Below, in pieces: positions 1 through 6,273 of a stretch of 10,101 nt of DNA. Under the pieces are notes generated by a model, which worked only from the letters and a program-made list of their open reading frames with translations, did not search any database and was not told the DNA's origin. Position 1 is the first letter of the stretch, and every line of letters starts with the position of its first letter. Source of the DNA: Oscillospiraceae bacterium (GTDB taxonomy: Bacteria > Bacillota > Clostridia > Oscillospirales > UBA929); contig JAITDM010000220.1 in the NCBI GenBank assembly GCA_031282535.1, positions 1 to 10,101 on the forward strand, read 5' to 3'. The translations under genes were made by a program, and so were the position numbers.

Positions 1-24
1 CGCCGCCTTCACAATCACACTCAT
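1..24 (-). CDS. Transketolase C-terminal subunit, first codons only (partial)
   Basis: Only eight codons are visible, reading M-S-V-I-V-K-A-A, before the window edge. The ATG (24-22) overlaps the TGA of the upstream transketolase N-terminal subunit gene as ATGA, which suggests translational coupling. In bacteria with a split transketolase the C-terminal subunit (pyrimidine-binding plus C-terminal domains) directly follows the N-terminal one, and its protein often starts with a short strand followed by a Lys-Ala-Ala type motif. The identity is inferred mainly from position and from the need for a partner subunit; the eight codons alone cannot prove it. Confidence 0.7.
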
Positions 25-881
25 GCCTGCGCGCCCCCTCTCACAGCCGCCTCCGCGGCCTCCAGCACCGCCCGGGCGCCCGCCAGCGCCCCGTCCATCT
101 CCGCCTTTGTAAACTGGACATGGTGGTTGAACTCATGCCCCTCCACAAACGGACAGCCCTTGCCCTTCACGGTCTTCAGCACGATCATCGAGGGCGCGCC
201 CTCTGCGGCCAGCGCGCGCGCCACCGCCGCGTCCAGCGCCTCCACATCGTGCCCGTCCACCGTCTGCGTGTACCACCCGAAGGCCGCGAACTTCGCCGCC
301 AGGTCCCCCGTGTCGAGCACGTTCTTCACATAGCCGTCGAGCTGCTGGCCGTTGTTGTCACAAAACGCGATCAGGTTGTCCAGCTTGTAGTGCGGCGCGA
401 ACAGCGCGCCTTCCCACACCTGTCCCTCGTCGCATTCCCCGTCCCCCAAAATCAAAAACGTTCGCGCGCGCGAGGCGTCCATCCGCTGCCCCAGCGCCAG
501 CCCGCACGCCGTCGACATGCCCTGCCCCAGCGACCCCGTCGTCATGTCGATCCCGGGCGTCTTCAGCCTGTCACAGTGCGAGGGCAGGCGCGTTCCCGGC
601 TTGTTCAGCGTCAGCAGCTCCTCCTGCGGGAAATAGCCCTTTAGCGCCAGCGTCGCGTACACCGCCGGCCCCGCGTGCCCCTTCGACACCACGAGCCGGT
701 CGCGCTCCGCCCATTCCGGCCGCGCCGGGTCCACACGCATCGCGCCGCCGTAGAGCACGGCCAGCGTCTCCACCAGGCTCAGCGCCCCGCCAATGTGCCC
801 GAAGCCCAGCGCCGCGAATTCCTCCAGCGCCGCCACCCGGATCTGTTCCGCCAGCAGCCTCAGCTCTTCTGTCTTTCCCAA
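21..881 (-). CDS. Transketolase, N-terminal (TPP-binding) subunit
   Basis: This is the thiamine-diphosphate-binding half of a two-gene transketolase, an enzyme that moves two-carbon ketol units between sugar phosphates in the non-oxidative pentose phosphate pathway. It is cytosolic and should work as a complex with the C-terminal subunit that begins at 24. The 286 residues match the usual size of the split N-terminal subunit. Visible family features are a GHIGGALS segment near residues 28-35, SKGHA at 67-71, GSLGQGMS at 116-123, and the TPP/metal motif starting GDGE at 147-150 and closing with Asn-Asn at 176-177. The start is TTG (881-879), chosen because a GAGGAGGG Shine-Dalgarno lies six to seven bases upstream. 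The gene follows glycyl-tRNA synthetase on the same strand after 83 bp, with no obvious promoter of its own, so co-transcription is likely. Family assignment is secure. Confidence 0.95.
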   Translation of the reverse strand: MGKTEELRLLAEQIRVAALEEFAALGFGHIGGALSLVETLAVLYGGAMRVDPARPEWAERDRLVVSKGHAGPAVYATLALKGYFPQEELLTLNKPGTRLPSHCDRLKTPGIDMTTGSLGQGMSTACGLALGQRMDASRARTFLILGDGECDEGQVWEGALFAPHYKLDNLIAFCDNNGQQLDGYVKNVLDTGDLAAKFAAFGWYTQTVDGHDVEALDAAVARALAAEGAPSMIVLKTVKGKGCPFVEGHEFNHHVQFTKAEMDGALAGARAVLEAAEAAVRGGAQA

Positions 882-912
882 AATCGACCCTCCTCGTCTT
901 TCGTCCCTTGTG

Positions 913-963
913 GCCGCGAAGCGGCAGCAAGCATCTGGGTTGTGGGTTGCCGGCGCAACCCAC
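913..963 (-). other. Intercistronic hairpins between glyS and the transketolase gene
   Basis: Two inverted repeats fill the 83-bp gap. GTGGGTTGC (942-950) pairs perfectly with GCAACCCAC (955-963) around a four-base loop, only one base past the glycyl-tRNA synthetase stop codon. A smaller one, GCCGC (913-917) with GCGGC (921-925), has a GAA loop on the plus strand. Neither has a T-tract on either strand, so they do not look like intrinsic terminators. They may protect an mRNA 3' end or mark a processing site between the cistrons. Confidence 0.5.
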
Positions 964-964
964 G

Positions 965-2344
965 TTAGTAGGCCGTCCTGTCGCGGACGTAGTCGGCCAG
1001 CGCCTCAATGGGGATCCGTTCCTGCGCCATGGTGTCGCGGTCCCGGACCGTGACGCGGCGGTCCTCCAGGGAGTCGAAGTCGAAGGTGGCGCACAGCGGC
1101 GTGCCGATCTCGTCCTGCCGGCGGTAGCGCTTGCCGATGGAGCCGGCGTCGTCGAAATCCGCCATGCAGGTCCTGGCCAGCGCCTCGTACACCGGGCGGG
1201 CCTCGTCCGTCAGTTTCCGCGACAGCGGCAGCACGGCGGCCTTGAAGGGGGCCAGCGCCGGGTGAAGGCGCAGCACGGTGCGCACGTCGTTCTTCTCCGC
1301 GTCCACGACCTCCTCGTCGTAGGCGTCGATCAGAAACGCCAGGGCCACGCGGTCGGCGCCGAGGGAGGGCTCGATGACGTAGGGGATGTATTTTTCGTCC
1401 CGCTCCTGATCGAAGTATTCCATCGACTCGCCCGCGTGCGTCTGGTGCTGGGTGAGGTCGAAATCGGTGCGGTCGGCGATGCCCCAGAGCTCGCCCCAGC
1501 CGAACGGGAACAGGAACTCAAAATCGGTCGTGGCGGTCGAATAGTGCGACAGCTCGGCTTGTTCGTGGTCGCGCAGGCGCAGGTTCTCCTCCTGCAGGCC
1601 GAGGCCCAGCAGCCACTGCCGGCAGTAGTCCTTCCAATAGGCAAACCATTCGAGGTCCGTGCCGGGTCGGCAGAAGAACTCCAGTTCCATCTGTTCGAAT
1701 TCCCGCGTGCGGAACGTGAAATTGCCGGGCGTGATCTCGTTGCGAAACGACTTGCCGATCTGCGCCACGCCGAAGGGAATCTTCCGGCGGGTGGCGCGCT
1801 GGATGTTTTTAAACTGTACAAAGATCCCCTGCGCGGTCTCGGGGCGCAGGAAGATCTCGTTCTTGGCGTCCTCCGTCACACCCTGGAAGGTCTTGAACAT
1901 CAGGTTGAAGGTGCGAATGTCGGTGAAATCGTGCGCGCCGCAGTCCGGGCATGCGATGCCGTGGTCCCGGATGTAGTCCGTCATGCGGGCAAAGTCCCAG
2001 CCCGCGGGGTTTTCGCCGGCGTCTTCGATCAGCTTGTCCGCCCGGTGCCTGGTCTTGCAGGCCTTGCAGTCCATCAGCGGGTCGGAAAAGCCGCCCACAT
2101 GGCCGGAGGCCACCCACACCTGGGGGTTCATCAAAATGGCGCTGTCGAGCCCCACGTTGTGCGGGGATTCCTGCACAAACTTCTTCCACCAGGCCCGTTT
2201 CACATTGTTTTTGAACTCCACGCCCAGCGGCCCGTAGTCCCAAGTGTTGGCCAGCCCGCCGTAGATCTCGCTGCCGGGGAACACAAACCCGCGCCCCTTG
2301 CACAGCGACACGATCTTCTCCATTGTCTTCTCGGTATTTTGCAT
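965..2344 (-). CDS. glyS: Glycine--tRNA ligase (alpha2 type)
   Basis: This cytosolic class II aminoacyl-tRNA synthetase charges tRNA-Gly. At 459 residues it matches the single-chain homodimeric type found in many Gram-positive bacteria, archaea and eukaryotes, not the alpha2beta2 GlyQ/GlyS form. Near the N-terminus it shows GSEIYGGLANTWDYGPLG (24-41). A Cys pattern follows, with C93/C96 and C132/C135, that could bind zinc. Class II motif 2 begins FRNEITPG at about 200, motif 3 is EPSLGADRVALAFL at 325-338, and an anticodon-binding domain spans about 365-459. An upstream in-frame ATG at 2398 exists, but the start at 2344 is preferred because GGAGGA lies seven bases before it and homologues begin there. 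The leader is about 90 nt and shows no T-box consensus, so tRNA-dependent T-box control is not evident. The symbol glyS (also glyQS) follows common use for this type. Confidence 0.96.
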   Translation of the reverse strand: MQNTEKTMEKIVSLCKGRGFVFPGSEIYGGLANTWDYGPLGVEFKNNVKRAWWKKFVQESPHNVGLDSAILMNPQVWVASGHVGGFSDPLMDCKACKTRHRADKLIEDAGENPAGWDFARMTDYIRDHGIACPDCGAHDFTDIRTFNLMFKTFQGVTEDAKNEIFLRPETAQGIFVQFKNIQRATRRKIPFGVAQIGKSFRNEITPGNFTFRTREFEQMELEFFCRPGTDLEWFAYWKDYCRQWLLGLGLQEENLRLRDHEQAELSHYSTATTDFEFLFPFGWGELWGIADRTDFDLTQHQTHAGESMEYFDQERDEKYIPYVIEPSLGADRVALAFLIDAYDEEVVDAEKNDVRTVLRLHPALAPFKAAVLPLSRKLTDEARPVYEALARTCMADFDDAGSIGKRYRRQDEIGTPLCATFDFDSLEDRRVTVRDRDTMAQERIPIEALADYVRDRTAY

Positions 2345-2389
2345 CCGCGCTTCCTCCGTCCAACCCGTTTTTGCGGGGGCCTGTCCCGC

Positions 2390-2414
2390 CCGGGGCACCC
2401 CCGGACTCCGTCCG
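2390..2414 (-). promoter_or_regulatory. Alternative hairpins in the glyS leader
   Basis: CCGGGG (2390-2395) and CCCCGG (2399-2404) form a six-base-pair stem. CGGAC (2402-2406) and GTCCG (2410-2414) form another. The two share bases 2402-2404 and so exclude each other. In a leader this GC-rich such stems arise easily by chance. No T-box or other known riboswitch is recognisable. Confidence 0.25.
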
Positions 2415-2440
2415 CGGCCGCGGCCCCTTCGTTCTTTTTT

Positions 2441-2469
2441 ATCCTACCAATGATCCGTCCCGTTTGCAA
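2441..2469 (-). promoter_or_regulatory. Sigma-A-type promoter for glyS
   Basis: On the minus strand TTGCAA (2469-2464) is followed after 17 bases by TAGGAT (2446-2441). Each hexamer matches four of six consensus positions and the spacing is optimal. Transcription would start near 2434, leaving a leader of about 90 nt. This is the best promoter visible in the gap between spmB and glyS. Confidence 0.5.
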
Positions 2470-2497
2470 GGAATTTTTTTGCTTCGCCGCAGGCTGC

Positions 2498-2541
2498 GGC
2501 GCCGGCCGGGACCCGCAGGCCCGGAGCCGGCCGCCTTTTTT
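2498..2541 (+). terminator. Plus-facing intrinsic terminator-like hairpin with no plus gene upstream
   Basis: GGC GCCGG CCGGG (2498-2510) pairs with CCCGG AG CCGGC C GCC (2520-2535). This gives a 13-bp stem with a two-base and a one-base bulge and a nine-base loop, followed directly by six T (2536-2541) on the plus strand. On the minus strand no T-tract follows the hairpin. The form is a good rho-independent terminator reading rightward, but the neighbouring genes on both sides are on the minus strand. Confidence 0.55.
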
Positions 2542-2669
2542 CGCGGAAAATGCGGAAACTTTCTTTACAATTTCGACTGTATTGTCAGTTAACTTACACT
2601 ATCATCCATATGTTTCTTGCTTTTTCCAATAAACCGCCGATATAGTAAAATGTAGGGACTGGGTCGATT

Positions 2670-3194
2670 TTACGCTGGGAAGAGCCAACGGGCGCTCCAG
2701 GCCGCCGCCAAAAAGCCCGCGATGTCGGCCAGCAGCGCCGCGACGAGCGTATAGCGGCCGCGAACGACACCTGCGGCGCCGAAGTAGACGCCCACCGCGT
2801 AAAATGTGGTTTCGCTGGAACCCAGCATCACGGCCGCCGTCCGGCCGACCGGCGAATCGGCGCCGTATGTCCTCATCAGTTCGGCGCCCATGGCCAACGC
2901 GCCGCTGCCGCTGAACGGGCGCAGGAGCACCAGCGGCGCGCACGCCGCCGGGATGCCCGCCCGCCCCAGCCAGGGAGCCAGCAGACGCGTCGCCAGATCC
3001 AGCGCACCCGACGCGCGCAGCATGTGAATGCCGGTGAGCAGCATCACGAGCGTGGGCAGGATGCGCGCGAGCACCCGCAAGCCGTCGCCGGCGCCCGCCG
3101 TCAGCGCACCCGCCAGGTCCACGCCCCGGTGCATGGCCCAGCCGCCCGCGCACAGCAGGATGAGCGGCACGGACAACGCAAACACCGCGTTCAT
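2670..3194 (-). CDS. spmB: Spore maturation protein B
   Basis: SpmB is a membrane protein of the nucleoside-recognition (Gate) domain family; with SpmA it is needed for proper dehydration of the spore core in Bacillus. The protein is 174 residues, the expected size. Hydrophobic segments lie at about 3-20, 44-58, 84-92, 122-143 and 148-170. The family signature LRPFSGSGALAMG (91-103) and the SSETTFYAVGVYFGAAGV stretch (126-143) are clear. A longer in-frame extension exists, but the start at 3194 is chosen because its ATG overlaps the spmA stop (ATGA) and homologues begin there. It is the second gene of a two-gene unit with spmA; the dacB gene that precedes them in Bacillus is absent here. In Bacillus the unit is under sporulation control; I could not find a convincing sporulation sigma-factor promoter here. 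Confidence 0.93.
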   Translation of the reverse strand: MNAVFALSVPLILLCAGGWAMHRGVDLAGALTAGAGDGLRVLARILPTLVMLLTGIHMLRASGALDLATRLLAPWLGRAGIPAACAPLVLLRPFSGSGALAMGAELMRTYGADSPVGRTAAVMLGSSETTFYAVGVYFGAAGVVRGRYTLVAALLADIAGFLAAAWSARWLFPA

Positions 3195-3775
3195 ACCGGC
3201 CACACCCGGGCCAGCAGTCTGGCCGACAGAATCCCCACAGCCACGGAGGCGGCGGAACTGATCCACACCGCCGGCAGGATGTCAAAGGGCGCCGCCGCGC
3301 CCGCCGCCGCGCGCACCCCTGCCACGGTGACCGGGACGAGCTGGAGCGACGCGGCGTTCAGCACCACCAGCATGCACAGGGCGTCCGAGGCCGCTCCCGT
3401 CCCGCCCGACAGCGCGCGCAGGCGCCGGGCGGCCGCAAGGCCCGGCGGCGTGGCCGCATTGCCAAGCCCGAGCAAGTTGGCCGAGAGGTTGGCCGAGAGC
3501 GCTTCCATGGCCTCCCTGTCGCCCCGCGCGGCGCGAAACAACCTCTCCAGCGGCCGGCGCAACGCCCGAGCCAGCGCCCGGGCCAGCCCGCTCCGGCGCA
3601 TGACCTCCATCACGCCGCTCCAAAGGCACAGGACCCCGCCCATGGCCACGCAGAGCTCCACCGCCGCCGAAGCGCCCTCCACCACCCCGCGGGACAGCGC
3701 CTCTGTCCGGCCCGTCAGCAGGGCGCACAGGACCGACACCCCCACCATGCAAATCCACACCCAGGACAAGACCAC
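3191..3775 (-). CDS. spmA: Spore maturation protein A
   Basis: SpmA is the partner of SpmB, a multi-pass membrane protein of the same nucleoside-recognition fold family, linked to spore core dehydration and heat resistance. The 194 residues match the usual length of about 195. The conserved segment ANLLGLGNAATP is at 100-111, and hydrophobic helices run at about 4-20, 38-56, 134-155 and 167-188. The GTG start at 3775-3773 is chosen because GAGGGG lies seven bases upstream and the protein then begins M-V-L-S-W-V-W, as homologues do. An in-frame ATG at 3949 would add 58 residues of charged, low-complexity sequence and is rejected. The gene faces away from the abrB-like gene across a long AT-rich gap. 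Confidence 0.93.
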   Translation of the reverse strand: MVLSWVWICMVGVSVLCALLTGRTEALSRGVVEGASAAVELCVAMGGVLCLWSGVMEVMRRSGLARALARALRRPLERLFRAARGDREAMEALSANLSANLLGLGNAATPPGLAAARRLRALSGGTGAASDALCMLVVLNAASLQLVPVTVAGVRAAAGAAAPFDILPAVWISSAASVAVGILSARLLARVWPV

Positions 3776-4204
3776 AAAACGACCCCTCTTCCCAGCCGAA
3801 ACGCCGGCCACTGCCAGTGTATGTCCCGGCCCGGGGCGGCATGTCTGTCCGGCCGCCGCAGCACGGCGCGCGCGGTATTTCGCATGGCACGGTTTTACCG
3901 CGCAGAAAAACAGGGAATTTGACAAAATATCCAGTTCCGTTTTTTCCAATTTTGCGAAAAAACTTCCATGAAAGTAAAAATTTTTCCTGCCATTTTCGTT
4001 CTTTTTTGGGATTTCTTTGAACTTTTTATGTCTTTCGGCAATTGGGAATCGCGTACGGAAAATTTATCCACGCCTTGAAACCTTTCTCGCACAATGATTC
4101 TCGGTTTTTTTTGCTTTTTTTGTGAGAGATTTGAATTTCTATATTTTTTCAGTTTATTACTTTATTTTCTTGGAAACATTTTTATCCATATTATTACAAC
4201 GGCA
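3776..4204. other. Long gene-free intergenic region, mostly AT-rich
   Basis: This stretch lies between the divergent spmA and abrB-like genes. From about 3900 its composition drops sharply from the GC-rich background; for example 4141-4200 has only 11 G or C in 60 bases. It is full of T-runs and A-runs. Two DnaA-box-like 9-mers sit on the plus strand: TTATCCACG (4064-4072, one mismatch to TTATCCACA) and TTATCCATA (4182-4190, one mismatch). Short reading frames here (for example 3895-4092 on the minus strand) have no ribosome binding site and biased composition. I see no tRNA or known riboswitch. Most likely it is a regulatory or spacer region. Confidence 0.6.
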
Positions 4205-4232
4205 TTGACATTTTTATGAATTCTGCTATAAT
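4205..4232 (+). promoter_or_regulatory. Consensus sigma-A promoter for the abrB-like gene
   Basis: TTGACA (4205-4210) and TATAAT (4227-4232) are both perfect consensus hexamers, separated by 16 bases. Transcription should start near 4239, giving a leader of about 50 nt. This predicts strong vegetative expression unless repressed. Confidence 0.9.
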
Positions 4233-4243
4233 ATGAAGTGTAC

Positions 4244-4264
4244 AGAAGAATCCGGCATTCTTCT
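4244..4264 (+). promoter_or_regulatory. Perfect inverted repeat at the start of the abrB-like transcript
   Basis: AGAAGAAT (4244-4251) and ATTCTTCT (4257-4264) form a perfect 8-bp inverted repeat around CCGGC. It begins about a dozen bases after the -10 box, at or just after the expected transcription start. It could be an operator for a dimeric repressor, including self-repression by the AbrB-like product, or a 5' stem that stabilises the mRNA. It is not part of the terminator or the ribosome binding site (GGAGGG, 4275-4280). Confidence 0.55.
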
Positions 4265-4288
4265 ACCATTTTACGGAGGGACATGACG

Positions 4289-4531
4289 ATGAAATCAACC
4301 GGTATCGTGAGGAAGGTAGATGAGCTCGGACGGATTGTCCTGCCCATCGAGCTGCGCCGCAACCTGAACATCGGGGAGAAAGACAGCTTGGAAATTTACG
4401 TGGAGGGCGCCTCCATCGTACTAAAGAAATATGAACCCTCCTGCATCTTCTGCGGAGAAGACCACAACACGGTGGACTACAAAGGCAAAGTGGTGTGTGC
4501 TGCCTGTATCAAGGGCCTCGAACAGCTCTGA
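4289..4531 (+). CDS. AbrB/SpoVT-family transition-state regulator
   Basis: This is a small DNA-binding protein of 80 residues with an N-terminal SpoVT-AbrB swapped-hairpin domain (about 4-48). It reads KSTGIVRKVDELGRIVLPIE at 2-21, typical of AbrB proteins that repress or time stationary-phase and sporulation genes as dimers or tetramers. The C-terminal part has two CxxC pairs (C52/C55 and C70/C73), arranged like a small zinc knuckle; Bacillus AbrB lacks this, but related clostridial proteins often have it. Two in-frame ATGs are close. The second (4289) is preferred because GGAGGG ends eight bases before it, whereas the first (4283) is only two bases away. The gene has its own promoter and terminator and is monocistronic. 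It faces away from spmAB and converges with the jag-side cluster. The family is certain; the exact regulon is not known. Confidence 0.94.
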   Translation: MKSTGIVRKVDELGRIVLPIELRRNLNIGEKDSLEIYVEGASIVLKKYEPSCIFCGEDHNTVDYKGKVVCAACIKGLEQL

Positions 4532-4550
4532 TTCGTCCGTTGAACACAAA

Positions 4551-4579
4551 GCCCGGGACTCACGTCCCGGGCCTTTTTT
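4551..4579 (+). terminator. Rho-independent terminator of the abrB-like gene
   Basis: GCCCGGGAC (4551-4559) pairs perfectly with GTCCCGGGC (4564-4572) around TCAC, then C and six T. On the minus strand the same stem is followed only by TTTG, so it would stop the converging cluster from 4627 less well, if at all. Confidence 0.93.
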
Positions 4580-4626
4580 CGCTTGTCTCACCTGTGCGGC
4601 ACAAACGCAGGGGCTGTCAACAGTCC

Positions 4627-5034
4627 CTATAAATTCAGGGAGATGTTGTCGGTGCCGTTTCGCTCAAACTCCGCGATGTAGGCCGTGATCCGCTCGTTCA
4701 GCTCCTCCACGTCGTCCTGGTCCACCGACGCCTCCTGCATGTCGCGCCGCGCCAGCTCCTCGGCCAGGATCTCGAAAAACACCGTGTCTTCATAGTCCAT
4801 GATGGCCTCGTGGATCCCGCCCTCCGCAAACGCGCGGGACGGGATGACGCTCTCCCCCATGTGTTCGACGAGCGCCGTGAGGCCCTCCTTCTCCCACAGG
4901 CCGAACACGAGACTCGCCACCTCGTCGTAGTCGGTGATGCGGTCTTCGCTGCGGGTGGAATTGAGGATCCAATTCCCGATATACACCATGTCCAACAGCC
5001 GTCTAAACTGTTTGGGGCTGAGTTCCAATCGCAT
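4627..5034 (-). CDS. Hypothetical acidic protein downstream of jag
   Basis: I do not recognise this 135-residue protein. It appears soluble, with no signal peptide or membrane segment, and is strongly acidic (runs such as D107-D108-V-E-E and many Glu/Asp between 80 and 124). It looks mostly alpha-helical. The N-terminus reads MRLELSPKQFRRLLDMVYIG, then come an acidic segment around 28-40, a hydrophobic helix SLVFGLWEKEG (41-51), and an amphipathic helix with EELARRD at 92-98. No Cys or obvious catalytic motif is present. The ATG at 5034 has GGGAGGG five bases upstream. The gene is on the same strand as jag, 77 bp after it, and ends at the abrB-like terminator, so it may be the last gene of the rpmH-jag operon. 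A long upstream extension of the frame runs antisense to the jag repeats and is rejected. It is likely a real, lineage-restricted gene. Confidence 0.8.
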   Translation of the reverse strand: MRLELSPKQFRRLLDMVYIGNWILNSTRSEDRITDYDEVASLVFGLWEKEGLTALVEHMGESVIPSRAFAEGGIHEAIMDYEDTVFFEILAEELARRDMQEASVDQDDVEELNERITAYIAEFERNGTDNISLNL

Positions 5035-5111
5035 ACCGTCCCTCCCTCGCAAGCGTCCCGGCCGGGGCCAAGGCGCGGCCCGATACTGCGAGACCGATGT
5101 AAGATTGTGGA

Positions 5112-6224
5112 TTATTCGTCGTCCGTTTCGGGCGGCGCGCCGGAGATCCTGTCGTACGGACGGGGGTTCCCAGGCGGTGTGAATGGCTGTGTCCGGGGTG
5201 CGTCGCCCGGCCGGGGCGCGCCGCCGCCGGGCCTGGGCGCGTCGGGGCGCCTGTATCCGCCGGGGCCGCCGGGACGATTGTCCGGCCTGTCCGGCCGCCC
5301 GTAGCCGCCGCCCTGGCGGCCCTGGAACCCGCCGCCCTGCGGCCGTCCGCCGCCCTGGGTATGTCCGCCGAACGGGGGCCGTTCGCCGCCCTGGGAACGC
5401 CCGCCAAACGGAGGCCGTTCGCCGCCCTGGGTGCGCCCGCCGAACGGGGGCCGCTCGCCGCCCTGGGTGCGTCCGCCAAATGGAGGCCGCTCGCCGCCCT
5501 GGGTGCGTCCGCCGAACGGAGGCCGCTCGCCGAACTGAGGCCGTCCGCCGAATTGACGGGGCTTGTCGCTGCGGGGCGGGCGCGGACCCGTCGGCCGGAC
5601 CACTCCCTCGCACACGACCACAACGCGGCGGTGCGGCTCCACGCCGATGGAGCGGGTGGAGACGCCTTCCATGTCCTGCAGCGCCGCGTGGATGATGTGC
5701 CGCTCGTAGGAGTTCATGGGCTCAAGAGACAAGTTCTTCCGGTACTTGAGCGCCTTGGCGGCCATCTTCTTGGCCAGCCGCTGCAGGGCCTCCACGCGCT
5801 TCGCCCGGTAATTTTCCGCGTCGATCGTCACGCGGGCGGGGTGTTCATCCCCCCGGTTGACCGCGTAATTGACAAGGTGCTGGATGGCGTCCAGCGTGTC
5901 CCCCCTGTGTCCGATCAGGAACCCGAGACCGGACCCGAGCAGTTCGATGCTCAGCGTGCCGTCCGCCGCCTCCTCGATGCGAACGGTCGCGGCGGACTGA
6001 AGCCGCGTCAGCAACCCCGTCAAAAATTCCTCCGCCTTCGCGGCGCGGGAACGCACATAGGAGACCCGCACGCGCGCCAAAGCGCCGCCGATCCCCAAGA
6101 AGCCGGTCTTGGGCTTCTCCAGGACCTCCACCGTCACCTGGTCCCGGTCGAGATGCAACTCGTCCAGGGCGGCCTGTATGGCCGCGTCGATTGTCCTTCC
6201 AGTTTTTTCCAGATATGTCTCCAT
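5112..6224 (-). CDS. jag: Jag/KhpB RNA-binding protein with a long Arg/Gly-rich repeat tail
   Basis: Jag (KhpB, the SpoIIIJ-associated protein) is a cytosolic RNA-binding protein, linked in streptococci to control of cell elongation and division through the KhpA/KhpB pair. Domain order in the 370 residues: a Jag-N domain at about 1-50 (METYLEKTGRTIDAAIQAAL, then EKPKTGFLGIGGALARV at 36-52); a linker; a KH domain at about 80-150 with the core GFLIGHRGDTLDAIQ (101-115); an R3H domain at about 150-210 with RHIIHAAL (175-182) and SIGVEPHRRVVV (192-203). The family usually ends near here at roughly 205-260 residues. This protein continues for about 155 residues of Gly, Pro, Arg and Gln, including five 12-residue repeats (231-290), and ends in an acidic tip. 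The start at 6224 follows homologues; the nearest Shine-Dalgarno (AGAGAGGA) is rather far, 12 bases upstream. It lies 49 bp after yidC. Confidence 0.95.
   Translation of the reverse strand: METYLEKTGRTIDAAIQAALDELHLDRDQVTVEVLEKPKTGFLGIGGALARVRVSYVRSRAAKAEEFLTGLLTRLQSAATVRIEEAADGTLSIELLGSGLGFLIGHRGDTLDAIQHLVNYAVNRGDEHPARVTIDAENYRAKRVEALQRLAKKMAAKALKYRKNLSLEPMNSYERHIIHAALQDMEGVSTRSIGVEPHRRVVVVCEGVVRPTGPRPPRSDKPRQFGGRPQFGERPPFGGRTQGGERPPFGGRTQGGERPPFGGRTQGGERPPFGGRSQGGERPPFGGHTQGGGRPQGGGFQGRQGGGYGRPDRPDNRPGGPGGYRRPDAPRPGGGAPRPGDAPRTQPFTPPGNPRPYDRISGAPPETDDE
5355..5534 (-). repeat. Five 36-bp tandem repeats encoding the GGERPPFGGRTQ unit of Jag
   Basis: Five in-frame 36-bp units encode FGERPPFGGRTQ, GGERPPFGGRTQ twice, GGERPPFGGRSQ and GGERPPFGGHTQ. 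The DNA units differ mainly at synonymous third positions (for example GGG/GGA-type and CGC/CGT-type changes seen on the plus strand), while the peptide stays nearly constant. This points to maintenance at protein level, not a very recent duplication. The repeats keep the other frames open and so create long false reading frames on both strands. Confidence 0.92.
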
Positions 6225-6273
6225 ATGTCTGACCAATCCTCTCTCGGCGGGCGGGCGATGGACAGGGGTTTCG

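Noticed and set aside
908..2632. Open frame of 574 codons on the plus strand opposite glyS
   Set aside because: It lies antisense to a certain glycyl-tRNA synthetase gene, has no ribosome binding site, and its openness follows from the GC-rich codon bias of the real gene.
3895..4092. Small Lys/Phe/Ser-rich frame on the minus strand in the AT-rich island
   Set aside because: No ribosome binding site and composition simply reflects A-runs and T-runs.
5355..5534. Regular 36-bp repeats considered as a CRISPR array
   Set aside because: The units are contiguous without unique spacers, are in frame with jag, and encode a repeated peptide.
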